Shown: piece after piece, positions 1 to 8,716 of the stretch
Layout of the letters: each line of letters begins with the position of its first letter
Position numbering within the stretch: position 1 is the stretch's first letter
Origin: Mariprofundus sp.
GTDB taxonomy: Bacteria; Pseudomonadota; Zetaproteobacteria; Mariprofundales; Mariprofundaceae
Direction: 5' to 3'
NCBI GenBank assembly: GCA_030951065.1
Contig: JAUZQH010000150.1
Span: forward strand, 1 to 18,472
Length of the DNA stretch: 18,472 bases
Made by a program: the position numbers and the translations under genes
Notes under the pieces: generated by a model
Databases searched by the model: none
The model's input: only the letters and a program-made list of their open reading frames with translations
What the model was told of the DNA's origin: nothing

Positions 1-387
1 AATGCAGCCGGAGCCGGTGCCGATATCACAGAAATGATAGTGGCCGTTCTTGTCCGGAAAAAGTTGCAGCACGGCGTCGATCAAATGCTCGGTTTCCGGT
101 CTCGGAATCAACACATCGGCTGTCACCTGAAACGAACGCGACCAGAATTCCTTTTCTCCGAGAATATAAGCCAGAGGTTCGCGGCAGCAACGCCGTTCCA
201 CCAGATCTCTGAAACTGGTTTCCACGCTTTCCGGCACGGCATCACCGGATCGGATAATCAGATCGGTACGATCAATAGACCAGACATGCATCAGCAATAA
301 TTCCGCATCCAGTCGCGGCGCATCACAGCCTGCATTTTTCAACCGGCGGCCGGCATCATGCAGTAATTCCCTGATTGTCGGTTGCAT
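1..387 (-). CDS. prmC: Release factor glutamine N5-methyltransferase, N-terminal part (cut by window edge)
   Basis: PrmC (HemK) methylates the glutamine of the GGQ motif in release factors using S-adenosylmethionine. I translated the minus strand from the ATG at 387 and the frame stays open to base 1, giving 129 residues. Visible are the helical N-terminal substrate domain, the PRPETE motif at residues 95-100 that marks this family, and the SAM-binding loop DIGTGSG at 121-127. The catalytic NPPY motif and the rest of the methylase domain lie outside the window. The gene follows prfA with a 47-base gap and is probably in the same transcript, which fits because RF1 is its substrate. An AGAGGA sequence lies about 11 bases before the start. 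Family assignment is firm; completeness cannot be judged. Confidence 0.93.
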   Translation of the reverse strand, partial: MQPTIRELLHDAGRRLKNAGCDAPRLDAELLLMHVWSIDRTDLIIRSGDAVPESVETSFRDLVERRCCREPLAYILGEKEFWSRSFQVTADVLIPRPETEHLIDAVLQLFPDKNGHYHFCDIGTGSGCI

Positions 388-434
388 GGCTCTAGCGTTC
401 CTCTGTGTACTTTGCGGTGAAAGGTTTCGACTGA

Positions 435-1508
435 CTATGATGACTGGGCGGCGAGCAGTTCGGCCTGATGATGGGTGAGTAAGGCATCAATCAACTCGCC
501 CATATCGCCATTGATAATCTGGTCCAGTTTGTACAGGGTCAAATTGATACGGTGGTCGGTAATGCGCCCCTGTGGAAAATTATAGGTGCGAATGCGTTCC
601 GAACGGTCGCCCGAGCCGACCATGCCTTTGCGCGCTTCGGCCCGTTCGGCATCGGCCTCAGACTGTTCCTTGTCGAATAGACGCGCCTGCAGCACTTTCA
701 TGGCCTGTGCCTTGTTTTTGTGCTGACTGGCCTGATCCTGACAGGTGACCACGATGCCGCTGGGCAGATGGGTAAGACGGACCGCTGATTCGGTTTTATT
801 GACATGCTGACCACCGGCGCCGGAGGCACGGTATACATCAATGCGCAAATCTTCAGGGCGAATATTGACATCCACCTCTTCGGCTACGGGTAGCACGGCA
901 ACAGTACAGGCCGAGGTATGAATGCGGCCACCGGATTCGGTTTCCGGCACACGCTGAACGCGATGTACACCGGATTCAAACTTGAAACGGGAGAACACAC
1001 CCTGACCGCTAATCTGGGCAATCACTTCCTTGTAGCCGCCAATACCGGTGTCACTGGCCGACAGGATTTCCACCTTGAAGCCCTGCGTTTCGGCATAACG
1101 GCAATACATGCGGAACAGGTCGGCGGCGAACAGGGCCGCTTCATCACCGCCGGTTCCGGCCCGTATTTCCAGAATGACATCGCGCCCGTCATTCGGATCC
1201 TTGGGCAACAGTAGCAGATTCAGGCGGGACTCACTGGCTGCGAGGGCCTGTTTTAACTCGGCAATTTCTGATTCGGCCAGTTCGCGCAGCTCTGCATCAC
1301 AATCGGGGTCGGCAGCCATATCGCGGTTATCCTGCAATTGCTGTTTCAGCTCCAGATAACGTGTTGCCTCTTCAGCAACCGGTTCAATTTCTGAAAATTC
1401 GCGGGATAATCTGGTATAGCGCTGGTTGTCTGATGTGACGTCGGGGTCGGCCAGCATGACGGTGATTTCTTCACGCCGCCTGAGAATATTATCCAGACGA
1501 GTGTTCAT
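435..1508 (-). CDS. prfA: Peptide chain release factor 1
   Basis: RF1 recognises UAA and UAG stop codons in the ribosomal A site and triggers peptide release. The protein has 357 residues, the normal length. The codon-reading tripeptide PET is at residues 188-190 (the P-x-T form typical of RF1, not SPF of RF2), and the catalytic GGQ is at 232-234 within GAGGQHVNK. The start is supported by an AGGAG sequence about five bases upstream on the minus strand. The first 20 bases overlap the end of hemA, so translation is likely coupled. Order hemA-prfA-prmC is the classical proteobacterial arrangement. Its GGQ glutamine is the expected target of the PrmC encoded just downstream. Confidence 0.97.
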   Translation of the reverse strand: MNTRLDNILRRREEITVMLADPDVTSDNQRYTRLSREFSEIEPVAEEATRYLELKQQLQDNRDMAADPDCDAELRELAESEIAELKQALAASESRLNLLLLPKDPNDGRDVILEIRAGTGGDEAALFAADLFRMYCRYAETQGFKVEILSASDTGIGGYKEVIAQISGQGVFSRFKFESGVHRVQRVPETESGGRIHTSACTVAVLPVAEEVDVNIRPEDLRIDVYRASGAGGQHVNKTESAVRLTHLPSGIVVTCQDQASQHKNKAQAMKVLQARLFDKEQSEADAERAEARKGMVGSGDRSERIRTYNFPQGRITDHRINLTLYKLDQIINGDMGELIDALLTHHQAELLAAQSS

Positions 1509-2817
1509 TATGCTCCTTTCTCAAGGATTTCATTGATTCGGACTCATTCGACGGGGACTCGATATCGAACAGGCGCGTGGCCGCACCCATGAGCAAATCA
1601 CCTTCAATATCATCCGGCAGCTTTTTCAGTGTACTGAGTGTCGGGTGCATATAACGTTTCATCAGCGCCTTGCTGAATCGCTCCACCGCCTCGATCTGGT
1701 TGGTGTCGAAGTCTTTCATATAGCGCAGTGCCTTTTCCATTTCTTCACGGCGCCGGGTTTCCATCTGTTGCTGAATGCTGCGAATCAGCGGTACCGATTC
1801 GAGCGATTTCAGCCAGCGCTGGAACTGGGCGGATTCCTCGGTAATGATATTTCCGGCCAGCTGTGCTTCCTGCTCACGGTGTTCAACATTGCCCTGTACC
1901 ACCTGCTGCAAATCATCAATGTCGTAGAGATAAGCACCATCAATATCGCCGATGCGCGGATCGATATCACGGGGTACGGCGATATCAACGAGGAACATCG
2001 GTTTGCTACGGCGTTTTTTCATGGCGGCTTCCACTGCATCGGGAAGCAGTACAAAGGTGCTGGCACCGGTGCTGGAGAGCACGATGTCGGCGGCATCCAG
2101 GTAATCCGTCAATTGATCCATGGTTAGTGCATGGCCTTCAAATTCCATGGCCAGATTCTGGGCGCGTTTCAGTGTCCGGTTGGCGACCAGAATATCGGTG
2201 CAGCCGTTGCCTCTGAGGTGGCGGGCAGCCAGTTCCGCCATTTCTCCGGCTCCCATAAGCAATACAGTTTTACCGGCCAGGTCGCCGAAGATGTGACGTG
2301 CCAGTTCAACAGCACAGGAGGAAATATTAACCGCCTGTTTGCCGATTCCGGTTTCACTGCGGGCACGTTTGGCGGCGGCAAACGTGGACTGATACAGCCG
2401 GTGCAGGACATGCCCGGCACTGCCTGCCGCCAGGGCATGTTCATACGATGCTTTGACCTGACCGAGAATCTGGGGTTCGCCGAGCACCAGTGAATCCAGG
2501 CCGGAAGCAACGGAGAACAGATGTTTAATGGCGTCATCCGTGGTGTAGGAATAGAGATGTTCACACACGTCTTCCAGGTCCATGCCTGCTTTACTGGCAA
2601 ACCATTCGTGTACAGTGGCAATAGCAGCATCGGGGTCATGGGTGACCACCGTCATTTCGACCCGGTTACAGGTGGAGAGTAAAGCAGCCTCCCGGATTGC
2701 CGGGCACCGGACGCGTTGCTGCAAAATGTCGGCGATTTCATCCTCGCTGACAGCAAGGCGTTCACGCAATTCAACAGGCGCGGTCTTGTGATTCAGTCCA
2801 ATATGGCAAATGCGCAT
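1489..2817 (-). CDS. hemA: Glutamyl-tRNA reductase
   Basis: HemA reduces glutamyl-tRNA(Glu) to glutamate-1-semialdehyde with NADPH, the first committed step of tetrapyrrole (heme) synthesis by the C5 route. The 442-residue product shows the N-terminal [13 protein letters not shown] block, the nucleophile Cys50 in STCNRVE, the [10 protein letters not shown] block, a nucleotide-binding glycine motif [13 protein letters not shown] followed by ANRT, and a helical C-terminal dimerisation region. All expected catalytic features are intact. The gene starts nine bases after the upstream hypothetical gene ends and overlaps prfA by 20 bases. The ribosome binding site is weak (an AGG about nine bases upstream), which fits coupling to the upstream ORF. 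Confidence 0.97.
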   Translation of the reverse strand: MRICHIGLNHKTAPVELRERLAVSEDEIADILQQRVRCPAIREAALLSTCNRVEMTVVTHDPDAAIATVHEWFASKAGMDLEDVCEHLYSYTTDDAIKHLFSVASGLDSLVLGEPQILGQVKASYEHALAAGSAGHVLHRLYQSTFAAAKRARSETGIGKQAVNISSCAVELARHIFGDLAGKTVLLMGAGEMAELAARHLRGNGCTDILVANRTLKRAQNLAMEFEGHALTMDQLTDYLDAADIVLSSTGASTFVLLPDAVEAAMKKRRSKPMFLVDIAVPRDIDPRIGDIDGAYLYDIDDLQQVVQGNVEHREQEAQLAGNIITEESAQFQRWLKSLESVPLIRSIQQQMETRRREEMEKALRYMKDFDTNQIEAVERFSKALMKRYMHPTLSTLKKLPDDIEGDLLMGAATRLFDIESPSNESESMKSLRKEHNEHSSG

Positions 2818-2826
2818 GGCGCGAAC

Positions 2827-3273
2827 CTAACGATTTACAGTGACAGGGTACAGGTCTCCGTCTTCCTGTAGATCCAGTGGTATCGGCATGCTGAGTTCGG
2901 CATCGGCAAACAGCCGGGCATCCACTCTGCCCTTGTGGCCCAGTTCAAGTAACAGGTAACAGGCGGGGGGCTGTGCGTGAAATGTTTGCACCAGTTCGGT
3001 CAGCTTGCGAATTCGGTCAGAGTCGGCATCACATGCCTCCCGGGTGGATATATATATGCCGACAAACGGGTAAGGGTCGAGAAAATCCGCAATGGAATGA
3101 TCAGCTTTATATGACGTTTTCGTGACAGCAAGGCGCTTTTCAATCATATTGCCGCCGCCCGCAAGCAATCCCTGGCAACAGGGTTGCCTTCCGGAGATGG
3201 CATCGTGAAGCAGTTCCTGCATGCAATGTCGTTGAATGGAAAGGTTTTGTAACGCTGGGTGAGTGTTTTGCAT
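2827..3273 (-). CDS. Hypothetical protein, possible degenerate JAMM/MPN-fold protein, upstream of hemA
   Basis: This 148-residue product is not a family I recognise with certainty. Residues 32-41 (CCQGLLAGGG) and 70-77 (FVGIYIST) resemble the CCGLLLG and VGIYHSH stretches of JAMM/MPN (Mov34) metalloproteases. Counting from the metal motif H-x-H-x7-S-x2-D gives I75, T77, S85 and I88, so all three metal ligands would be missing although the spacing fits. If the homology is right, it is a non-catalytic MPN domain; that is inference. No signal peptide or membrane segment is seen. It lies nine bases before hemA, probably first in that operon. The ATG at 3273 directly abuts an inverted repeat and has no free ribosome binding site; Met18 (3222) is an alternative start. 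Confidence 0.7.
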   Translation of the reverse strand: MQNTHPALQNLSIQRHCMQELLHDAISGRQPCCQGLLAGGGNMIEKRLAVTKTSYKADHSIADFLDPYPFVGIYISTREACDADSDRIRKLTELVQTFHAQPPACYLLLELGHKGRVDARLFADAELSMPIPLDLQEDGDLYPVTVNR

Positions 3274-3274
3274 G

Positions 3275-3296
3275 CTGCAAGGATAAAACCTTGCAG
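3275..3296. repeat. Perfect inverted repeat upstream of the hypothetical-hemA operon
   Basis: CTGCAAGG (3275-3282) and CCTTGCAG (3289-3296) form a perfect 8-bp inverted repeat around a six-base AT-rich centre. It begins two bases outside the ATG at 3273. It could act as an operator for a DNA-binding protein, or as an RNA hairpin if transcription starts further upstream. The repeat itself is certain; its role is not. Confidence 0.6.
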
Positions 3297-3307
3297 TGCC
3301 CCGTCAA
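3280..3307 (-). promoter_or_regulatory. Candidate promoter for the hypothetical-hemA-prfA-prmC operon
   Basis: Read on the minus strand, TTGACG (3307-3302, 5 of 6 to the -35 consensus) and TATCCT (3285-3280, 4 of 6 to -10) are 16 bp apart. The -10 falls in the centre of the inverted repeat 3275-3296. The predicted start of transcription would be at or next to the ATG at 3273, implying a leaderless or nearly leaderless message, or use of the internal Met18. Sequence match only. Confidence 0.35.
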
Positions 3308-3398
3308 TGAAGGCTTGAAACGCTTTATGGATGTGAGGGGCGTTACAGAAAGATCACTGTGTTTTAAACGATTATTTTTGCCATGGAGGCTTGAGCAG

Positions 3399-4331
3399 GT
3401 GAACAAGACGATATCTGTATCCACATCATGCGGGAGAGTTGGTCTGGAAATGAATCATAAACTGTTTGCGACCGGTATTTTTCTCGCAGCCGGGTTGACT
3501 GTCTTTGGTATATGGGGTGCTTACGGCGTTTATCAGAGTGAGCATCTTTCAGCACTGTTGAAGCAAACCAGAGCAGAGCTGGCGCATAGCCAGGAGGCTG
3601 AACAGTCGCGTCTTGCAGATTTGAACCGCCAGCTGCAGGCAGAACAGGATAAACTGGCAGTGTACGCCCGCACAGTGGGCCAGATGCAGGCCCGCATGAG
3701 CCGGCTGGATGCACTGGGCGCTCGTCTGGTAGATGTTGCAGCGCTGGATAAATCGGAATTTGATTTTGGTCTGAAGCCGGCTTTTGGCGGACATCGTTCC
3801 CGGCTGCCTGTGGTTCTTGATGCCGAAGCTGTGCTGGATAACCAGCTGTCTGCGATAGATGAACGCTTGAAACAACTGGATGTGCAACTGGCTTCTGTCG
3901 ATTACCTGATGGAAAAACAACAAACGCTGGACAAGGCCCGCCCACATGACTGGCCGACACAAGGTGGATGGATCAGTTCACGTTTCGGGCCGCGTATTGA
4001 TCCGTTTACCGGTGCAGCGGCTTATCATTACGGGGTGGATATTGCCAATCACTATGGTGCTCCGGTCAGGGTGGCCAGTCGCGGTGTAGTCACCTTTGCC
4101 GGCAAAATGGAAGACTTCGGCTATGTGGTCGACGTCGAACATGGTTACGGATATAAAACGCGTTATGCCCATATGTCCAGTCTGACAGTCAAGGTCGGAG
4201 ATGTTGTGAATGACGATCAGGAACTTGGCCGAATCGGATCGACCGGACATTCAACCGGTCCGCACCTGCATTATGAAGTCAGTCGTTATGGCAAACTGAT
4301 CAATCCCGGCACATTCCTGCCACGCAGCTGA
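3399..4331 (+). CDS. Membrane-anchored M23 family metallopeptidase with coiled coil
   Basis: M23 (LytM) peptidases cut peptidoglycan cross-bridges in the periplasm. I choose the GTG at 3399 because GGAGG (3385-3389) sits nine bases upstream; it gives 310 residues. The frame extends upstream to an ATG at 3291 without a comparable site, and an ATG at 3450 is a further alternative. There is one N-terminal membrane helix at about residues 22-45, then a charged coiled coil at about 47-110, then the peptidase domain from about 188 on. Zinc ligands are intact: H210 and D214 in HYGVD and H291 in HLH (289-291), with H258 also present. Active enzyme is therefore likely, tethered to the inner membrane with the domain in the periplasm. 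It ends directly against the convergent thrB gene with no gap. Confidence 0.9.
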   Translation: MNKTISVSTSCGRVGLEMNHKLFATGIFLAAGLTVFGIWGAYGVYQSEHLSALLKQTRAELAHSQEAEQSRLADLNRQLQAEQDKLAVYARTVGQMQARMSRLDALGARLVDVAALDKSEFDFGLKPAFGGHRSRLPVVLDAEAVLDNQLSAIDERLKQLDVQLASVDYLMEKQQTLDKARPHDWPTQGGWISSRFGPRIDPFTGAAAYHYGVDIANHYGAPVRVASRGVVTFAGKMEDFGYVVDVEHGYGYKTRYAHMSSLTVKVGDVVNDDQELGRIGSTGHSTGPHLHYEVSRYGKLINPGTFLPRS

Positions 4332-5288
4332 TTACCGGGGCATCGGTATGCTATGCCGGTGTAGCAGCAGTTTTTTGTGATATTCTTCCGGATCCTTGGT
4401 TTGCGTTATGGCGCCGCCACGCGGGTAAAGGGCATCGTACAGACGCGAGACCCAGAAACGCAGTGCTGCCAGTCTGAGTAATAACGGCAATGCCGCATGC
4501 TCATCTTCCTCCAGCGGACGCACCGATTCGTAACCGTTCAGAAATGCACCGGTTCTGGACTGGTCCCGGTCTGTCAGCAGTAGCGCCTGTGCATTGATCG
4601 AGATGGCAATATCCATGACATAGGCAGCATCATGGGCATAGTAGAAATCGATGATGCCGGAAACCTGATCACCCTCGAACAGGATATTATCAACAAACAG
4701 ATCGCCGTGAATAACACCGGATGGCAATGAATCCCAGGCACAGGATTGCTGGAAGTCCAGTTCATCAGATAACAGGTCGGCTGCATCCTGTCCGTATATG
4801 TCAGCTGTTTTGTCCAGCACAGCGTCAATTTTCTCTGCCAGCCAGATGGCTCCGGTCGGGTTGCTGCGGCGCATTTCGAAATCAGCTCCGGCCAGGTGCA
4901 GCCGGGCCAGAGCCCGGCCGGAAGCGGTGAGCCTGGTTTCATTGAGCTGATCCAGTGTTTTTCCCGGCAGGCATGAGACGATACAACCCTGCTTGCCCTG
5001 AACCTCAAACAGCAATGAGCCGTCCCTGCGCTGCATGACATCAGGGCAGGATAGTCCATTGGCGGCCAGATGTTTCATCAGATGCATGAAATACGGCAGC
5101 TCTGATGCATCCAAGCGCTCAAAAACCGTCAGTACATAGCGTCCGGCATGTTCACCCTGTGTGTGAATAAAAAAGTTGCTGTTTTCAATGCCGTCAGCAA
5201 TCCCTTCAAAAGCAGTGAGGGTGCCAAGGCTGTAATCGGCAAGGATGGCGCTGATGTCAGCATGTGTAAGCTCGGTATAAACGGACAT
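4332..5288 (-). CDS. thrB: Homoserine kinase, aminoglycoside phosphotransferase-like type
   Basis: This ThrB type phosphorylates homoserine with ATP for threonine synthesis and belongs to the APH/choline kinase fold, not to the GHMP kinases. I prefer the ATG at 5288 because the protein then begins MSVYTELTHAD, the usual start of the family, giving 318 residues; an in-frame ATG at 5300 is also possible and neither has a strong ribosome binding site. Catalytic motifs are intact: HGDLFVDN at residues 194-201 (Brenner motif with catalytic Asp196) and the metal-binding IIDF with Asp214. No other threonine genes are nearby. It is transcribed divergently from murA and converges on the M23 gene, whose stop codon abuts its own. 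Confidence 0.93.
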   Translation of the reverse strand: MSVYTELTHADISAILADYSLGTLTAFEGIADGIENSNFFIHTQGEHAGRYVLTVFERLDASELPYFMHLMKHLAANGLSCPDVMQRRDGSLLFEVQGKQGCIVSCLPGKTLDQLNETRLTASGRALARLHLAGADFEMRRSNPTGAIWLAEKIDAVLDKTADIYGQDAADLLSDELDFQQSCAWDSLPSGVIHGDLFVDNILFEGDQVSGIIDFYYAHDAAYVMDIAISINAQALLLTDRDQSRTGAFLNGYESVRPLEEDEHAALPLLLRLAALRFWVSRLYDALYPRGGAITQTKDPEEYHKKLLLHRHSIPMPR

Positions 5289-5301
5289 GGTGCGAAACAT
5301 A

Positions 5302-5318
5302 ACCGCGGCGGGCGGTTA
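5302..5318. repeat. Short GC-rich inverted repeat in front of thrB
   Basis: ACCGC and GCGGT sequences flank a GGCGG centre in the leader between the divergent genes thrB and murA. On the thrB transcript it would form a small stable hairpin just before the ATG at 5300. It could influence thrB translation or bind a regulator. Short and possibly chance. Confidence 0.25.
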
Positions 5319-5350
5319 GACATAGCCCTGATTGGTATTTTTTCCGATAC

Positions 5351-5379
5351 GTTACAGGCATTGTTCGGCCAGCTATCAA
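5351..5379. promoter_or_regulatory. Candidate overlapping divergent promoters, thrB and murA
   Basis: The same two hexamers read as promoter boxes on both strands with a 17-bp spacer. Plus strand: GTTACA (5351-5356) and TATCAA (5374-5379), each 4 of 6 to consensus, pointing to murA. Minus strand: TTGATA (5379-5374, 5 of 6) and TGTAAC (5356-5351, 4 of 6), pointing to thrB. The minus-strand reading is the better match. Both are sequence matches only. Confidence 0.28.
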
Positions 5380-5429
5380 CCGTTAGCGTTCGCGGCTCTT
5401 TTTTGGCAAAAAAATGCGGCAGGTAAACT

Positions 5430-6725
5430 ATGGATAAAATTATCATTCAGGGCGGCGTGCCGTTATCCGGAAGCATTGAAGCCAGTGGCGCGAAAAATGC
5501 GGCCCTGCCGCTGCTTGCTGCGGCCATTCTGGTCGATGGCCCCGTGACTTACCGCCGCATTCCGCATTTGCGCGATATTTCAACGATGATGACACTGCTG
5601 GCATGGCAGGGGGCGGATGTTGAATATGATGATCAGCATTGTTTGCATGTAGATACGCGTCCGGCCAGTAAATCCGAGGCACCGTATGAACTGGTGAAAA
5701 CCATGCGTGCCTCTTCGCTGGTACTGGGCCCGTTACTGGCCCGTTTCGGTCAGGCCCGGGTGAGTTTGCCCGGCGGGTGTGCTATCGGTGCCCGGCCGAT
5801 TGATATGCACCTGAAGGGCCTGGAAGCGATGGGCGCAAGTATTGAAGTGGAACAGGGTGATATTGTAGCCCGGGCCGCCAAAGGGTTGTCGGGGGCCATT
5901 ATCTCGTTTGATCAGGTCACGGTCACCGGTACAGAGAATCTGATGATGGCTGCCGTGCTGGCAAAAGGCACGACCGTTCTGGATAACGCGGCCCGGGAAC
6001 CGGAGATTGTCAATCTGGCCGAGTCGTTACGTGGCCTGGGTGCCGATATTGAAGGCGATGGCACGAATCGCATTGTGATTCAGGGTGTGGAACGACTGGA
6101 GGCCGGTGAGATGACAACCATTGCCGACCGGATTGAAACGGCCACCTATCTGGCTGCAGGTCTGATTACCGGTGGTGATGTGACCGTGACCAATGTCGAT
6201 CCGTATGCGCTTGAAGCTTTTCTGGCCAGAGTAAAAGATACAGGCGCACTGGTTGAATGCGGACCGGATTTCGTGCGTTGCAAGGCGCAGGGACGCTTGA
6301 AGGCCGTGGATATCCATACACTGCCGCATCCGGGCTTCCCGACTGATCTGCAGGCCCAGTTCATGGCCATGATGACGCTGGCCGAAGGTACCAGTGTGGT
6401 TCGGGAAACCATTTTTGAGAATCGTTTTATGCATGTGCAGGAACTGGCCCGCATGGGGGCGGATATCAGCCTGGACGGCAATACGGCGGTAGTGCATGGC
6501 TGTGCACGTATTTCCGGTGCGCCGGTGATGGCGACCGATTTGCGTGCATCGGCTTCGCTGGTGCTGGCCGGCCTTGCCGCCGAAGGTGAAACGACCGTGT
6601 CGCGTGTTTACCACATTGATCGCGGTTACGAGCGTATTGAAGAAAAGCTGGGTAAGCTTGGTGCCCGGATTGAACGACACAGTATCAGTGAAAACTGGAT
6701 GAAGGGAGCGCAACTGAATGCCTGA
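5430..6725 (+). CDS. murA: UDP-N-acetylglucosamine 1-carboxyvinyltransferase
   Basis: MurA transfers enolpyruvate from PEP to UDP-GlcNAc, the first committed step of peptidoglycan precursor synthesis in the cytoplasm. The 431-residue length is typical. Key residues are present: Lys22 and Asn23 in GAKNAALP, Cys117 in PGGCAIGARP (the residue alkylated by fosfomycin, so the enzyme is of the sensitive Cys type), Asp306 in HPGFPTDLQAQF, and Arg372 in DLRASASLV. The ATG at 5430 has a GCAGGT sequence upstream. It overlaps hisG by eight bases, so murA heads the histidine gene run; murA-hisG linkage is common in Proteobacteria. Confidence 0.97.
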   Translation: MDKIIIQGGVPLSGSIEASGAKNAALPLLAAAILVDGPVTYRRIPHLRDISTMMTLLAWQGADVEYDDQHCLHVDTRPASKSEAPYELVKTMRASSLVLGPLLARFGQARVSLPGGCAIGARPIDMHLKGLEAMGASIEVEQGDIVARAAKGLSGAIISFDQVTVTGTENLMMAAVLAKGTTVLDNAAREPEIVNLAESLRGLGADIEGDGTNRIVIQGVERLEAGEMTTIADRIETATYLAAGLITGGDVTVTNVDPYALEAFLARVKDTGALVECGPDFVRCKAQGRLKAVDIHTLPHPGFPTDLQAQFMAMMTLAEGTSVVRETIFENRFMHVQELARMGADISLDGNTAVVHGCARISGAPVMATDLRASASLVLAGLAAEGETTVSRVYHIDRGYERIEEKLGKLGARIERHSISENWMKGAQLNA

Positions 6726-7404
6726 ACTCGGCCGTGATTCAAAACCGTTAACCATTGCCCTGTCCAAAGGACGGATTCTGGATCAGACTCTGCCATTGCT
6801 GGCTGCTGCAGGCCTGAATCCTGCTGAAGATGTACAGAAAACACGCAAGCTTATGGTCAGCGGTAATGCGGACGGGCAGGAGATCCGGTTCCTGATTATC
6901 CGGGCAGCGGATGTTTGCACCTATGTCGAGCAGGGCGCTGCCGATCTCGGTATCGCAGGGCGGGATTCACTGCTGGAGTATCGACCCCGTGTGTATGAGC
7001 CGCTGAATCTGAATATCGGTCGTTGCCGCCTGTGTGTGTGCGGGCCGGAGGCGCTGGTCAATGCCGGTCCGCCTGAACGCGGCAGTCGCATCCGTGTGGC
7101 CACCAAGTATGATCATCTGGCGACGGAGTATTTTCTGTCTCAGGGTGTACAGGCCGAGATTATTCATCTGTACGGTTCGATGGAACTGGCACCGCTGGTG
7201 GGTATGGCCGAGCGCATTGTTGATCTGGTCGAAACCGGTGGCACATTGAAAGCCAATGGTTTGATTGAAGAGACAACGCTGTTCGATATTTCCAGCCGAT
7301 TGATTGCCAATCCGGCCAGCTTTGCCACGCGCAGGCAGCAGATTCAGCCGATGATTGAGCGCTTGCGCCAGGCGGTTGAAAAAAAAGCTGAATATCAGGC
7401 ATAA
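6718..7404 (+). CDS. hisG: ATP phosphoribosyltransferase, short catalytic form
   Basis: HisG joins ATP and PRPP to start histidine synthesis. At 228 residues it is the short form, which lacks the C-terminal ACT-like regulatory domain and, in known systems, works in a complex with HisZ. HisZ is not in this window, so it must be elsewhere if the rule holds. Visible motifs are ALSKGRI near the N-terminus, GIAGRDSL near residues 78-85, and the PRPP-binding [13 protein letters not shown] at 169-181. The ATG overlaps the last eight bases of murA, suggesting translational coupling. HisG is the usual feedback-controlled step; in short-form enzymes that control acts through HisZ. Confidence 0.96.
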   Translation: MPELGRDSKPLTIALSKGRILDQTLPLLAAAGLNPAEDVQKTRKLMVSGNADGQEIRFLIIRAADVCTYVEQGAADLGIAGRDSLLEYRPRVYEPLNLNIGRCRLCVCGPEALVNAGPPERGSRIRVATKYDHLATEYFLSQGVQAEIIHLYGSMELAPLVGMAERIVDLVETGGTLKANGLIEETTLFDISSRLIANPASFATRRQQIQPMIERLRQAVEKKAEYQA

Positions 7405-7414
7405 GGAACGAAAT

Positions 7415-8716
7415 ATGAGCAAGATTCTACGACTGGATTCACAGCAGGACGGCTTTGCCGATAAACTCAATGCATTGCTGTCACGCGAGGCCGATACCGG
7501 CGTTGATGTACAGAGCCTGGTAGCGGGCATACTCGCTGATGTGAAAACACGCGGTAATGCGGCGCTGTGCGAATATACCGAACGCTTTGACGGCTGGGCC
7601 TGTACGGGTGAAACGATTGAAATCACGCCCGAACGTATGCTGGCAGCATGGAACAATGTTTCCGAAATGGATCGGGATTCGCTGCAACTGGCGGCTGATC
7701 GCATTCGCGCCTACCACGAACACCAGACCCAGGATGACTGGGAATATACCGACGATATCGGCATGACACTGGGGCAGCGTATCACGCCGCTGGACCGGGT
7801 CGGTCTGTATGTGCCCGGTGGCAAGGCGGCCTATCCGTCTTCGGTATTGATGAATGCCGTACCGGCGCAGGTGGCAGGGGTGGAAGAGATTGTCATGGTG
7901 GTGCCGACGCCGGGTGGTGAAATCAATGAACTCGTACTGGCTGCGGCCCACGTATCCGGTGTGCAGCGCGGATTCGCTGTGGGCGGAGCGCAGGCTGTGG
8001 CGGCACTGGCCTACGGCACCGAAACGATTCCGGCAGTGGACAAGATTGTCGGACCGGGCAATAAATTTGTGGCTGCCGCCAAGCGGCAGGTATTCGGCAC
8101 CTGTGGCATCGATATGATTGCAGGGCCGTCTGAAATTGTCGTGGTGGCCGATGGCGGCAATCCGAGCTGGATCGCGGCCGATTTCCTGTCGCAGGCCGAA
8201 CACGATGAGGCGGCCCAGAGCATTCTGGTTTCCACCGATAAACATCTGCTGGACCAGGTGGCAGCTTCGATCGAGGCGCATCTGGCCGTATTGCCCCGTG
8301 CTGAAATTGCGCGTGCATCGGTTGAAACGCATGGCGCGCTGATTCATGTTGCTGACTGGGCCGAGGCGGCTGATGTGGTGAATGTGATTGCACCGGAACA
8401 TCTCGAACTGGCACTGGAAAATCCGGATGATATTTTGCCGGCTATCAGGCATGCCGGGGCAATCTTTATCGGTCATTTCGTGCCGGAAGCGCTGGGCGAT
8501 TATATCGCCGGGCCCAACCATGTCCTGCCGACCAATCGTACGGCGCGGTTCTCAAGCCCGCTGGGTGTGTACGATTTCCAGAAACGCAGCAGCCTGATCC
8601 GGGCTACGCGTGCGGCGGTTGAGAAAATCGGCCCTGCTGCAGCGCATCTGGCTCATCGTGAAGGTCTGCAGGCCCATGCCCTGACGCTGGAATTACGTTT
8701 AAAGAAGCCCCGATGA
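7415..8716 (+). CDS. hisD: Histidinol dehydrogenase
   Basis: HisD oxidises histidinol to histidine in two NAD-dependent steps, the last reactions of the pathway. I start at the ATG at 7415, preceded by AAGGA seven bases upstream; the frame is open further upstream into hisG but without support. The product has 433 residues, the normal length. Zinc ligands are intact: Gln260 and His263 in SQAEHDE, Asp362 in GDYIAGPNH and His421 near the C-terminus. The catalytic pair Glu328-His329 lies in APEHLEL. The family signature runs through [12 protein letters not shown]. It follows hisG by ten bases and shares a four-base ATGA overlap with hisC. Confidence 0.97.
   Translation: MSKILRLDSQQDGFADKLNALLSREADTGVDVQSLVAGILADVKTRGNAALCEYTERFDGWACTGETIEITPERMLAAWNNVSEMDRDSLQLAADRIRAYHEHQTQDDWEYTDDIGMTLGQRITPLDRVGLYVPGGKAAYPSSVLMNAVPAQVAGVEEIVMVVPTPGGEINELVLAAAHVSGVQRGFAVGGAQAVAALAYGTETIPAVDKIVGPGNKFVAAAKRQVFGTCGIDMIAGPSEIVVVADGGNPSWIAADFLSQAEHDEAAQSILVSTDKHLLDQVAASIEAHLAVLPRAEIARASVETHGALIHVADWAEAADVVNVIAPEHLELALENPDDILPAIRHAGAIFIGHFVPEALGDYIAGPNHVLPTNRTARFSSPLGVYDFQKRSSLIRATRAAVEKIGPAAAHLAHREGLQAHALTLELRLKKPR

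Noticed and set aside
3291..3398. N-terminal extension of the M23 peptidase to the ATG at 3291
   Set aside because: It would begin inside the inverted repeat 3275-3296, has no ribosome binding site, and is non-conserved in character; the GTG at 3399 has GGAGG at ideal distance.
4320..4375. Bidirectional terminator between the convergent M23 and thrB genes
   Set aside because: The genes abut with no gap and I find only a short five-base stem (GGCAT/ATGCC) without a T-run.
6027..6767. A 246-codon open frame on the minus strand within murA and hisG
   Set aside because: Antisense to murA, whose residues and length are fully accounted for.
7481..8521. A 346-codon open frame on the minus strand inside hisD
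   Set aside because: Antisense shadow of hisD with no recognisable domain and no ribosome binding site of note.
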